Origin: Porticoccaceae bacterium
GTDB taxonomy: Bacteria; Pseudomonadota; Gammaproteobacteria; Pseudomonadales; Porticoccaceae
Direction of reading: 5' to 3'
DNA: 24,559 nucleotides
Assembly (NCBI GenBank): GCA_023255165.1
Contig: JALRJD010000231.1
Coordinates: forward strand, 1 to 24,559
How positions within the stretch are numbered: position 1 is the first letter of the stretch; every line of letters begins with the position of its first letter. Positions 1 through 7,985 of this stretch are shown here, piece after piece. The position numbers and the translations under genes were made by a program. Under the pieces are notes generated by a model. That model saw nothing but the letters and a program-made list of their open reading frames with translations, was not told the DNA's origin and made no database searches.

Positions 1-2108
1 GTGTAACCGCCCATTTCCTGAGCAATCTGCATCACCTGCTCCTGATACAGAATAATCCCGTAGGTTGGCTCCAGAGCCGGCTTAAGGCAGTCGTGCTGAT
101 ATTGCGGATGCGGGTAGCTGACCTCGGCGCGACCCTTTTTACGGTTGATAAAGTCATCCACCATGCCCGATTGCAGCGGGCCGGGACGAAACAGCGCCAC
201 CAGTGCCACGATGTCCTCAAATCGATCGGGCCCAAGTTTGCGGATCAGCTCTTTCATGCCCCGGGATTCAAGCTGGAACACCGCGGTGGTCTCGCCGCGC
301 TGCATCAATTCATAGGTTGCTTTGTCGTCGAGAGGAATCCGCTCGATCTCCAGCAACTCTTCACCGGCGGCGGCACGATCGGCGTTAATCATGCGCACCG
401 CCCAATCGATAATGGTCAGGGTGCGCAGGCCAAGAAAGTCAAACTTGACCAGACCGGCGTCCTCGACATCGCTCTTGTCAAACTGTGTCACCACCCCGCC
501 ACCGGACTCATCACAATAGATCGGCGAGAAATCGGTAATCTCGGTTGGCGCAATTACCACACCACCGGCGTGCTTGCCGCAGTTGCGCGAGATACCTTCC
601 AACTGCAGCGCCATACTCCAGATTTCAGCGGCTTCTTCATCCTGCTCGAGGAATTCCCTAAGTGTCTCTTCCTGTTCAACCGCCTTTTCAAGAGTCATGC
701 CCACTTCAAAGGGAATCAACTTGGAGAGTTTGTCCGCCAGGCCATAGGATTTACCCTGCACCCGTGCAACATCGCGCACCACCGCTTTCGCCGCCATGGT
801 GCCGAAGGTGACAATTTGAGATACCGCATTGCGGCCATACTGTTCCGCCACATAGGCGATTACCCGGTCACGCCCCTCCATACAGAAGTCGATATCGAAA
901 TCCGGCATCGACACCCGCTCCGGATTAAGGAAGCGCTCAAACAGCAGATCGTATTCGATCGGGTCGAGATCGGTGATTTTCAGCGCGTAGGCAACCAGCG
1001 AGCCAGCACCGGAACCACGCCCGGGGCCAACCGGAATATCGTTGTTTTTTGCCCAGCGGATAAAGTCCATCACAATCAGGAAATAACCGGGAAATCCCAT
1101 CTGAATAATAATATCCAGCTCAAACTTCAGTCGCGCATAGTACTGCTCGCGCAGCTCCGGAAAATTATCGGCACTGGTATCAAATAAAAATTCAAGACGT
1201 TCCTGCAGTCCTTGCTCGGATTCGCTGACAAAAAATTCATTGACCGTCATCCCCTCGGGAATCGGGTAATCGGGCAGAAAATATTCCCCCAAGCGCAACT
1301 CAATCGAGCAGCGCCTGGCAATCTCAACGCTGTTTTCAAGCGCCTCGGGAATATCGGCAAACAGCTCGGCCATCTCTTCGGCTGTGCGCAGATACTGCTG
1401 TTCGGAGAAACGCCGCTCACGGCGTGGATCATCCAGTGCGCGCCCTTCGTGAATGCATACTCGCGCCTCATGGGCTTCGAATTCGTCTCTGGAAATAAAG
1501 CGCACATCGTTGGTCGCCACCACCGGGCAGCTGTACTGGCTGGCCAGCTCGACGGCGGCGTGCAGATAATCCTCCTCATCAGCACGACCGGTGCGCTGCA
1601 GCTCGAGATAAAAGCGATCTCCAAACAGCTTCATATACTCTTCAAGCGCTGCCGCCGCGTCCGCCTGACGTCCGGAGACCAGGGCCACGCCGATATCGCC
1701 GCCGCGGCCGCCAGACAGTGCAATCAGACCATCGCTGTACTCGGCCAGCCAGGATTTACGAATATAGGGCACGCCCTGCCGCTGCCCTTGCTGATAGGCT
1801 TTGGAGATCAGTTTGGTGAGATGGGCATAGCCGAGCTGGTCTTTAACCAGCAGCAGCAACTGGGTTGGACTGCCCTCGCCGCTTTCATCGAGCACCAGAA
1901 AGTCAGCGCCGAGAATCGGTTTGACACCGGCCGCCTGAGTGGCCTTGTAGAATTTAACCGCGGCAAAGAAATTATTGAAGTCGGTCAGGGCAACCGCGGG
2001 CATACCCTGTTCGGCAACAGCTTTAGCCAGCGGCTTGATTCGCACCAACCCGTCAACTAACGAGTACTCAGAGTGCAGCCTTAGATGAACAAATGATGGT
2101 GTAGCTAT
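1..2108 (-). CDS. dnaE: DNA polymerase III subunit alpha, 5' part (partial at window start)
   Basis: Catalytic subunit of the replicative DNA polymerase III. I translated several stretches of the minus strand, and they follow DnaE of E. coli closely: the N-terminal PHP segment FVHLRLHSEYSLVDGL, then the polymerase palm motif PDFDIDF at 885-905 (the two catalytic aspartates are about residues 403 and 405), then KFDFLGLRTLT near 421-450, which carries the third catalytic aspartate. About 702 codons are present; the family is about 1160 residues, so the C-terminal fingers, beta-binding and OB regions lie outside the window. The start is unusual. The frame is closed by TAA at 2121-2123, and between that stop and the conserved FVHLR there is no ATG, GTG or TTG. 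ATA at 2106-2108 or CTG at 2109-2111 are the only plausible initiators. The frame overlaps the stop of the upstream KASIII gene. Identity is certain; the exact start is not. Confidence 0.96.
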   Translation of the reverse strand, partial: MATPSFVHLRLHSEYSLVDGLVRIKPLAKAVAEQGMPAVALTDFNNFFAAVKFYKATQAAGVKPILGADFLVLDESGEGSPTQLLLLVKDQLGYAHLTKLISKAYQQGQRQGVPYIRKSWLAEYSDGLIALSGGRGGDIGVALVSGRQADAAAALEEYMKLFGDRFYLELQRTGRADEEDYLHAAVELASQYSCPVVATNDVRFISRDEFEAHEARVCIHEGRALDDPRRERRFSEQQYLRTAEEMAELFADIPEALENSVEIARRCSIELRLGEYFLPDYPIPEGMTVNEFFVSESEQGLQERLEFLFDTSADNFPELREQYYARLKFELDIIIQMGFPGYFLIVMDFIRWAKNNDIPVGPGRGSGAGSLVAYALKITDLDPIEYDLLFERFLNPERVSMPDFDIDFCMEGRDRVIAYVAEQYGRNAVSQIVTFGTMAAKAVVRDVARVQGKSYGLADKLSKLIPFEVGMTLEKAVEQEETLREFLEQDEEAAEIWSMALQLEGISRNCGKHAGGVVIAPTEITDFSPIYCDESGGGVVTQFDKSDVEDAGLVKFDFLGLRTLTIIDWAVRMINADRAAAGEELLEIERIPLDDKATYELMQRGETTAVFQLESRGMKELIRKLGPDRFEDIVALVALFRPGPLQSGMVDDFINRKKGRAEVSYPHPQYQHDCLKPALEPTYGIILYQEQVMQIAQEMGGY

Positions 2109-3208
2109 CAGAGTTTTCCTTTACTTAGCAGGTGAGTCGCATCGACACCATAGTGGGTAAAGCTGTCTTTCATCAGATCAAATACCGTGCCGTCAAATTC
2201 GGGAATCGATTTATCGGATTCGCCGATTGGCTCGACCCGCTCGCCCCACTTGATAATTCCGGCGCCACAGGTCAGTCCGGCGCCAAAGGTTGCTGTCAGT
2301 ATAGTCATACCCGGCTTGACTCTGCCCTCTTCCAGAGCATCGCAGAGCGCCAGTGGGATCGAGGCGGCCGAGGTGTTGGCATATTCATCAATTGCCACCA
2401 CCACTTTCTCCATGGGGAAATCGAGGCGTTTGGCTAAGGTCTGGATAATTCTGATATTGGCCTGATGGGGAACAAACAGATCAATATCATCCGGCGTCAA
2501 GCCCTGCTTTTCTAGCACATCGGTGATCGCATCGGACATGCCCTTGACCGCGCTTTTAAAAATTTCCTGACCCTCAAAGTTGAGCGAGATAAAAATATCA
2601 TCGGTCAGGTGGGCCGGCGACATGCCCCAGTTGGGTAGATGCAGGCACTCTCTGCTGTTGGGTACACAACTCATCTTGCCGGCCAGCAATCCACTCTCTT
2701 GCCCCGATGCTTCAATCACCACCGCGCCTGCGCCATCACCAAACAGAAAACAGGATTCGCGCTTGTTCCAATCCATGGCCAGAGAGATGCGCTCGGCGCC
2801 AATCACCAGAGCCTTGTTAATAGAACCGGACTTGATCATATCAGTGGCTGAGTTAAGGGCGTAAAACCAGCTGGTGCAGGCGGAGTTGAGATCAAAGGCG
2901 GCGGCTTTGGTGGCGCCCAATTGATTCTTGATATAGCTGGCGGTGTTCGGGCAGATCTCTTCAGGCGTGGTGGAACCCAGAATCACCAGATCAATCTCCT
3001 CCGCGTCCACACCGGCGGCCGCCAGCGCGCGTTCTGCCGAAAGCCAGGCCATTTCGCCGGTAGACACATGGCTGTAGTGGCGCTGACGAATACCTGACCG
3101 GGAGTAGATCCACTCATCACTGGTATCGACAATTTTGGCCATATCATCATTGGTCATCAGCAGAGGTGGGGCATATTTTCCCCAACCGGTAATCTGTGCA
3201 TATCTCAA
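2108..3208 (-). CDS. fabH: Beta-ketoacyl-ACP synthase III (FabH-like)
   Basis: Thiolase-fold condensing enzyme expected to join an acyl-CoA or acyl donor to malonyl-ACP. The KASIII catalytic triad is visible: Cys111 in SACTSWFYAL, His248 in PHQANIRII and Asn278 in YANTSAASIP. The N-terminal CoA-contact segment DTSDEWIYSRSGIRQR and the loop FGDGAGAVV are also conserved. At 366 residues it is about 45 longer than E. coli FabH. The extra is a C-terminal tail after the last core strand (about residue 322 on). The start is TTG at 3206-3208, needed to keep the first beta strand, with AAGGGG 6 bases upstream. It sits between rnhB and dnaE, where E. coli has no gene, and its TGA overlaps the proposed dnaE start. 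It may be the housekeeping FabH or a paralogue that feeds longer acyl-CoAs into synthesis; the sequence alone does not decide this. Confidence 0.9.
   Translation of the reverse strand: MRYAQITGWGKYAPPLLMTNDDMAKIVDTSDEWIYSRSGIRQRHYSHVSTGEMAWLSAERALAAAGVDAEEIDLVILGSTTPEEICPNTASYIKNQLGATKAAAFDLNSACTSWFYALNSATDMIKSGSINKALVIGAERISLAMDWNKRESCFLFGDGAGAVVIEASGQESGLLAGKMSCVPNSRECLHLPNWGMSPAHLTDDIFISLNFEGQEIFKSAVKGMSDAITDVLEKQGLTPDDIDLFVPHQANIRIIQTLAKRLDFPMEKVVVAIDEYANTSAASIPLALCDALEEGRVKPGMTILTATFGAGLTCGAGIIKWGERVEPIGESDKSIPEFDGTVFDLMKDSFTHYGVDATHLLSKGKL
2117..2122 (-). promoter_or_regulatory. Ribosome binding site that decides the dnaE start
   Basis: AAAGGA on the minus strand lies inside the 3' end of the KASIII gene. 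It is 8 bases before the ATA codon and 5 bases before the CTG codon. The 8-base spacing is the better one for initiation at ATA (2106-2108). This supports translation starting exactly here despite the lack of a standard start codon. Confidence 0.55.
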
Positions 3209-3319
3209 GGTAATCCCCTTAGTCGGTGACGGCTGGTTTTTTTTATTATTCTATACGGGTCGCGACGTTCATCGCCGGCAATAACAGCGCTTAAGTATAT
3301 CGACTAAAACCGACTCGGC
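3209..3319 (-). promoter_or_regulatory. Intergenic gap before KASIII-dnaE, possible internal promoter
   Basis: This 111-base gap is the largest between the fabZ start and the left window edge. On the minus strand it has an AT-rich patch with TAGAAT (3248-3253), one mismatch from the consensus -10, followed by an A-run. No good -35 box lies at 16-18 bases; TTGCCG is at a longer distance. It could give the KASIII and dnaE genes their own transcription, but the evidence is weak. No clear terminator follows rnhB. Confidence 0.25.
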
Positions 3320-3934
3320 CTAATCAAAAAGGCTGACTTGCGACAATTCAAGTTGCTCGCGCACCGGCGCAAAGGATCGCCGATGAATTGGAGTGGCGCC
3401 CTTGCGATTCAGCGCCTCAAGATGCTGCGGCGTGCCATAACCTTTATTGGCGGCAAAACCATAGCCAGGATAGGTTTCGTCGAAGGCTTTCATCTCGGCA
3501 TCGCGAACGACCTTGGCAATAATCGATGCAGCGCTGATTACCTCGACACGACCATCGCCTTTAACCACCGCCTCGCCGCGGTACTCCCACTGCGGCAGCC
3601 GGTTGCCATCCACCGCGACAAAATCAGGCTGCTGGCGCAAGCCGAGCACCGCCCGGCGCATCGCCATCAGCGTCGCCTGCAGAATATTGAAGCGATCAAT
3701 CTCCTCAACCGACGCGCGGGCCACCGACCAGCAGAGCGCACGGCTTGTGATATCGGCATAGAGATTTTCCCGCTGACGACTGGAGAGCGCTTTGGAATCG
3801 GCCAGCCCTTCGATACCGTGGTTATCAGGCAGAATCACCGCCGCGGTCACCACATCACCGGCCAGTGGGCCACGCCCTACTTCATCGACACCGGCGAGCC
3901 ATTTGATATTGGCGGGGGGCGACCAGGGTTTCAT
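3320..3934 (-). CDS. rnhB: Ribonuclease HII
   Basis: Type 2 RNase H that cuts the RNA strand of RNA-DNA hybrids and starts removal of single ribonucleotides from DNA. The 204-residue protein is of normal length. It has the signature AGVDEVGRGPLAG, with catalytic Asp17 and Glu18, the other active-site acids Asp109 (FVAVDGN) and Asp127 (KGDGR), and the helix SAASIIAKVVRD. These match the E. coli quartet D16, E17, D108 and D126. The ATG start overlaps the lpxB stop by 4 bases (ATGA), so translation is probably coupled. The lpxB-rnhB order is the standard gammaproteobacterial one. Confidence 0.97.
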   Translation of the reverse strand: MKPWSPPANIKWLAGVDEVGRGPLAGDVVTAAVILPDNHGIEGLADSKALSSRQRENLYADITSRALCWSVARASVEEIDRFNILQATLMAMRRAVLGLRQQPDFVAVDGNRLPQWEYRGEAVVKGDGRVEVISAASIIAKVVRDAEMKAFDETYPGYGFAANKGYGTPQHLEALNRKGATPIHRRSFAPVREQLELSQVSLFD

Positions 3935-5073
3935 TGTTCAACCAGTGCGCGGATTGCCGCCGCGGCGCTGTCACCAGAAGCAAGATTAATCTGCTTGTAG
4001 AGTTCTGCAAAGCGCTGCTCGAGGGCTGCTCGCGCCGTGCTGGTCAACGCTTCGCCAACCGCCGCGCTGAGATTTTCCAGCGTCGCCTGATGTTGAATAA
4101 ATTCCGGCACCAGCATCTCGCCGGCAAGCAGATTGGGGATCGAGGCAAAGGGCGTTTTGATAAACGGCCGCACCAGTTTGTAGGTAAGGTTGCCGAGCCG
4201 GTAGCTGACCACCATGGGCTTTTTCAGCAGCATGGCTTCCAGCGCGGTGGTGCCGGATGCCAGCAACACCGCATCGGCCGCTTCCATCGCCAGCAGCGAC
4301 TGCTGCTCGATCAGCTTGACCTGTAACTCGGGGTAAGCGGCGAGTATCTCTGAGAGTTGCCGGTGACGATCACTATTGGCGGCGGGAATCACAAACTGCA
4401 ATTCAGAATTGCTCTGCCGCAAGACGCGGGCAACATCAAGAAAAAGCTCCGCCATCAATGCCACCTCGCCCGCGCGGCTGCCCGGCATAATGGTCAGGGT
4501 TGGCCGTTCGCTGTCGAGCCCGAGCGTCAGCCTTGCCCCACGACTGTCAGGCTCACGGGGAATCTGTCCGGCCAGCGGATGACCGACAAAGGCGACTGGC
4601 ACGCCGTGTTCAACGTAAAACGCCTTCTCAAATGGCAACAGGGTCAACATCAGATCGACGCTGCGCTTGATGCCTTTGATACGCCCCTGCCGCCAGGCCC
4701 AGACTGAGGGGCTGACATAGTGCACAGTTTTAATCCCGGCGCTGTGCAGCGCCTTGGCAATACCCAGATTAAAGTCGGGGGAATCAATACCAATAAATGC
4801 GGTGGGTCGGCTGATTTTGTAGCGATTGACAATATCCCGACGGATGCCGAGCAACTCGGGCAGGCGTTTAAATGGTTCGACAAATCCCATCACCGAGAGT
4901 CGATCCATCTGATGGTGTGAGACAAAGCCCTCGGCAATCATTTTCGGGCCGCCAATACCTTCAAAACAGGCATCGGGAAACAGCCGTTTGAGGGCGCGAA
5001 TCAAATCCGCGCCAAGCGTGTCGCCGGAGGCTTCGCCGGCAACCATGGCAAATACTGGGGCTGAGCGAGACAT
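3931..5073 (-). CDS. lpxB: Lipid-A-disaccharide synthase
   Basis: GT19-family glycosyltransferase at the inner face of the inner membrane. It joins UDP-2,3-diacylglucosamine and lipid X to make the lipid A disaccharide. The protein has 380 residues (E. coli 382). The N-terminal Rossmann motif MVAGEASGDTLGADLI, GIGGPKM, GIDSPDFN (conserved aspartates near 97-100), VSPSVWAWRQGR and the conserved PGSRAGEV (Arg200) are all present. The start ATG follows the lpxA stop after 3 bases and there is no strong ribosome site, which suggests coupling to lpxA. The 3' end overlaps rnhB by 4 bases. Confidence 0.97.
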   Translation of the reverse strand: MSRSAPVFAMVAGEASGDTLGADLIRALKRLFPDACFEGIGGPKMIAEGFVSHHQMDRLSVMGFVEPFKRLPELLGIRRDIVNRYKISRPTAFIGIDSPDFNLGIAKALHSAGIKTVHYVSPSVWAWRQGRIKGIKRSVDLMLTLLPFEKAFYVEHGVPVAFVGHPLAGQIPREPDSRGARLTLGLDSERPTLTIMPGSRAGEVALMAELFLDVARVLRQSNSELQFVIPAANSDRHRQLSEILAAYPELQVKLIEQQSLLAMEAADAVLLASGTTALEAMLLKKPMVVSYRLGNLTYKLVRPFIKTPFASIPNLLAGEMLVPEFIQHQATLENLSAAVGEALTSTARAALEQRFAELYKQINLASGDSAAAAIRALVEQ

Positions 5074-5076
5074 GGC

Positions 5077-5844
5077 TTAGCGGATAATGCCGCGGGTGGA
5101 ATTCTTGAGGGAGTTTAAAAACAGCATAATCGCTGGATCGTCGCCCAACTTGGTGATGGCTTCAATGGCCTCATCCAGCTTCAGTCCGCGACGATAGAGC
5201 AGTTTGTAAGCCTGATTGGCCAGTGCGATCTGATCCGCGCTAAAGCCGCGGCGCTTGAGACCCTCGCGATTGATCGTGCGCGGCTCAGCCGGGCTGCCAA
5301 AGGCGGTCACAAAGGCCGGGATATCGTGGTAGACAAATGCCGCGGGGCCAACAAAACAGTGGGCGCCTATGTGCACAAACTGATGCACCAGCGCATAACC
5401 GGAGAGAATCGCCCAGTCACCCACATAGACATGGCCGGAGATACTGGCGTTGTTGACCATGATAACATTGTCGCCAATCACACAGTCGTGGCCGATATGG
5501 GCATAGGCCATCAGCAGGTTATTGTTGCCAATCACCGTTTCACTGTTGTCCTGAACCGTGCCGCGATGAATGGTGACACCTTCGCGAATCACATTGTTGT
5601 CGCCGATCACCAGCCAGGTTGCCTCGCCCTTGTATTTCAGGTCGGGCGTGTCATCGCCAATTGTCGAGAATTGATAAATCCTGTTACCGGCGCCGATTTT
5701 GGTCGGACCTTTAATCACCACATGGGAGGCGATTTCACAGCCCTCGCCAATCTCGACATCCGCGCCAATCATCGTCCACGGGCCAATGGTAACGTTGTCA
5801 GCTACTTTGGCGGTTGGATCGATAACGGCACTGGGGTGAATCAC
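5077..5844 (-). CDS. lpxA: UDP-N-acetylglucosamine O-acyltransferase
   Basis: First enzyme of lipid A synthesis; it moves a 3-hydroxyacyl chain from ACP to the 3-OH of UDP-GlcNAc in the cytoplasm. The 255-residue protein shows the left-handed parallel beta-helix hexapeptide pattern over about residues 1-190 and the C-terminal helical domain (INREGLKRRGFS). The catalytic histidine is His119 in AHIGHDC, with His116 just before it. The start codon is GTG at 5842-5844, overlapping the fabZ stop by 4 bases (GTGA); no ATG fits the conserved N-terminus. The residue aligned to the hydrocarbon ruler (Gly173 in E. coli, Met169 in P. aeruginosa) is Pro167 in FVGPAAF, so the preferred acyl length cannot be read across directly. 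Confidence 0.97.
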   Translation of the reverse strand: MIHPSAVIDPTAKVADNVTIGPWTMIGADVEIGEGCEIASHVVIKGPTKIGAGNRIYQFSTIGDDTPDLKYKGEATWLVIGDNNVIREGVTIHRGTVQDNSETVIGNNNLLMAYAHIGHDCVIGDNVIMVNNASISGHVYVGDWAILSGYALVHQFVHIGAHCFVGPAAFVYHDIPAFVTAFGSPAEPRTINREGLKRRGFSADQIALANQAYKLLYRRGLKLDEAIEAITKLGDDPAIMLFLNSLKNSTRGIIR

Positions 5845-6326
5845 TGGACTTTGTCTCTATCCTGGTAGGCACACAGCAGTGTCGCTTCGCATGCGAGTTT
5901 GCCATCCACCGTGGCGCGGGTTTCAAAGCGCCAGATATTGCGTTTAACCGCCACCACTCTGGATTCCAGCATAAGCTGATCACCAGGCGTTACCGGACGC
6001 TTAAAGCGCACCTTGTCGACACCGGCAAACAGGTAGAGCTTGCCATCATCGGCGGTGGTGTTGGTGGTTTTAAAACCGAGAATGCCCGAGGCCTGGGCCA
6101 GGGCTTCAATCATCATCACGCCGGGAAAGATCGGCGCACCGGGAAAGTGGCCGTTAAAGACATCCTCATTGGTGGTGATATTCTTGTAGGCGAGAATGCG
6201 CTCTCCTTCAACCAACTCCAGCACGCGATCAACCAACAGCAGCGGATAGCGGTGCGGTAGTATCTGCATAATCTGGTTGATATCCAATGCGCCGCTGGCT
6301 TCTTTATTCATATTGTTCTCTGTCAT
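5841..6326 (-). CDS. fabZ: 3-hydroxyacyl-ACP dehydratase FabZ
   Basis: Hotdog-fold dehydratase that converts 3-hydroxyacyl-ACP to trans-2-enoyl-ACP. It draws on the same hydroxyacyl-ACP pool used by LpxA and LpxD. From the chosen start it has 161 residues, with LPHRYPLLLVDRV, the catalytic His60 in NGHFPG and Glu74 in MMIEALAQ; their 14-residue spacing matches known FabZ proteins. The reading frame is open further upstream to 6473, but that part overlaps the end of lpxD and has no FabZ-like sequence. ATG at 6326 follows GGGAAG 4 bases upstream (GGGA 6 bases upstream). ATGs at 6329 and 6311 are alternatives. The gap to lpxD is about 80 bases and shows no clear hairpin. Confidence 0.95.
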   Translation of the reverse strand: MTENNMNKEASGALDINQIMQILPHRYPLLLVDRVLELVEGERILAYKNITTNEDVFNGHFPGAPIFPGVMMIEALAQASGILGFKTTNTTADDGKLYLFAGVDKVRFKRPVTPGDQLMLESRVVAVKRNIWRFETRATVDGKLACEATLLCAYQDRDKVQ

Positions 6327-6408
6327 CATGCTTCCCACAAAAATCGGTTTTATCTGTTGTACTGGTTGTCGGCAGAGACCATGCCCACAACACATAATTT
6401 TTGTATTA

Positions 6409-7434
6409 CTAGTCTTTTTCGAGTTCTTTAATTCGTCGCGCCATACTGTCCAGCTGCGACATACGAACTGCATTTTTGCGCCACTCTCTGGTCGTCATCA
6501 TCGGCGTCCCGGAGGAATAGGAACCGGGTTTGCTAATAGATTTGGTGACGGTCGCCCGCGCAGTGACCGTGACATTATCACAGACGTGAACATGGCCAAC
6601 CAGACAGGCATCGCCTGCCAAAATACAGTTTTTGCCCAGACTCGAACTACCCGAAATTCCCACATAAGCGGCCAGTGCACAGTTATCGCCAATAACCACG
6701 TTGTGGGCGATCTGCACATGGTTGTCGATAATCACGCCATTGCCAATCCGGGTATCGTCCAGCGCGCCGCGATCAACCGTTGTGCAGGCGCCAATTTCAA
6801 CATTGTCGCCAATCACAACACCACCAATCTGGTAAATTTTCTGCCAGGATCCGGCTCCGTCGGGGGCAAAACCAAAGCCGTCCGCACCAATTACAGAGCC
6901 ACTGTGAACAGTGGCATTAGTGCCAATCACCACATCGTGATAAATCGATACATTGGCCGAAATACAAGACCCCGCCCCAATCTGGGAGCGCGCGCCAATA
7001 TAGACCCCCGCTCCCAAACTGCAACCCTCTGCAATCACTGCATCGGCTTCAACCACAACATTGGCTGCAATCGCAACATCGGCGCCAAGCTTAGCCGACT
7101 CGGCAATCACCGCCGAGGGGTGGATGCCGGCTAGCGGCTTCGGCCCACGATCAAACCACTGTGAAATACGCGCATAACCCAGATAGGGGTTATCGAGCAC
7201 CAGAGCGGCGCCAGCAAATGCCGGCGCACCAGTCAGGTGCTTCGCGGCAACGATCACCGCGGCGGCCTGGCAGCAGTCCAGTTGACTGACATATTTTTCA
7301 TTGGCGAGAAAGGCCAGCTGATCTGGCCCCGCGTTTTGCAGCGTGTTGATTCCAGTTACTCGCGCATCGGCGTCACCGCGCAGCTCTGCACCGAGAAACG
7401 CGGCTATCTCACCGAGCGAGTAACTGTCACGCAT
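6409..7434 (-). CDS. lpxD: UDP-3-O-(3-hydroxyacyl)glucosamine N-acyltransferase
   Basis: Third step of lipid A synthesis; adds a second 3-hydroxyacyl chain from ACP to the 2-amino group. The 341-residue protein has the N-terminal uridine-binding domain (about residues 1-100), a long hexapeptide beta helix (about 105-315) and a C-terminal helix. His239 in IIDNHVQIAHNVVIGD matches the E. coli catalytic His239, and His244 follows. ATG at 7434 is preferred. A TTG one codon earlier (7437) is also possible, since only 6 bases separate this ATG from the ompH stop. It follows ompH as in E. coli. Confidence 0.97.
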   Translation of the reverse strand: MRDSYSLGEIAAFLGAELRGDADARVTGINTLQNAGPDQLAFLANEKYVSQLDCCQAAAVIVAAKHLTGAPAFAGAALVLDNPYLGYARISQWFDRGPKPLAGIHPSAVIAESAKLGADVAIAANVVVEADAVIAEGCSLGAGVYIGARSQIGAGSCISANVSIYHDVVIGTNATVHSGSVIGADGFGFAPDGAGSWQKIYQIGGVVIGDNVEIGACTTVDRGALDDTRIGNGVIIDNHVQIAHNVVIGDNCALAAYVGISGSSSLGKNCILAGDACLVGHVHVCDNVTVTARATVTKSISKPGSYSSGTPMMTTREWRKNAVRMSQLDSMARRIKELEKD

Positions 7435-7440
7435 CAAGAA

Positions 7441-7965
7441 TTATTGCGTCTTTTTATTCAGGCGATCAGCAACTTTAGCGGTCAGGTTGCTTTCCGGGCC
7501 AGCCAGCATCACCGCATCTGCGCGCAGCAATATGGTCACGCCAGTTTCAGTTACCACCTCCTGAAGCGCTTCCTGAGCTTTGGGGCCAAGTTCCTGCATG
7601 ATGCGCTGTTGCAGCTGCTGCTGTTCGGCCTGAATCTTGCGGCCAGCCAGCTCGGCATCGGCCTTGGCGTATTCCATCTTTTTCTGATGTTCGGCAGCCT
7701 CTTCCTGTGACCAGGTCATACGCTTTTTCTCGGCTTCCTTCGCCAGCGCCTGCAGATCGGCAGCTGAACTTTCGTATTTGGCCTTCAGTGCAACAAAGTC
7801 GGCACTGGTCTCGGCCTGCTTGAGACGCTCCTGCGCAACGTTGGAGCTGAAGATCGCGCGAGCGATATCAACTACAGCAATTTTGTCTTCAGCCACAGCC
7901 GTCATTGATACGGTACCCGCAACAGCCATTGCCAGCGCTACCATTAATGCTTTCAAATTACGCAA
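7441..7965 (-). CDS. skp: Periplasmic OmpH/Skp-family chaperone
   Basis: Periplasmic holdase that carries unfolded outer-membrane proteins to the BAM complex. The 174-residue protein begins with a signal peptide (charged MRNLK, hydrophobic stretch, likely cleavage after AVA at residue 25, before ED). The mature part starts with the beta-strand segment KIAVVDIARAIF. A long, charged, Gln/Glu/Lys-rich coiled-coil region (about residues 45-135) forms the tentacles of the Skp trimer. The start is TTG (7963-7965), with a strong GGGAG about 7 bases upstream; the next in-frame ATG has no such site and would cut the charged N-region. It lies directly downstream of bamA, matching its role. Confidence 0.95.
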   Translation of the reverse strand: MRNLKALMVALAMAVAGTVSMTAVAEDKIAVVDIARAIFSSNVAQERLKQAETSADFVALKAKYESSAADLQALAKEAEKKRMTWSQEEAAEHQKKMEYAKADAELAGRKIQAEQQQLQQRIMQELGPKAQEALQEVVTETGVTILLRADAVMLAGPESNLTAKVADRLNKKTQ

Positions 7966-7985
7966 AATATATCTCCCTACCAGAA

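Noticed and set aside
93..2060. Two long plus-strand open frames opposite dnaE (93-1187 and 1212-2060)
   Set aside because: They are antisense to well-conserved dnaE codons and look like its reading-frame shadows. Their translations show no family features and have the His/Arg/Gln-rich make-up typical of antisense frames.
6277..7134. Plus-strand open frame of 285 codons opposite lpxD/fabZ
   Set aside because: It is rich in Asn, His and Ile at a hexapeptide period, which is just the reverse complement of the LpxD beta-helix repeats.
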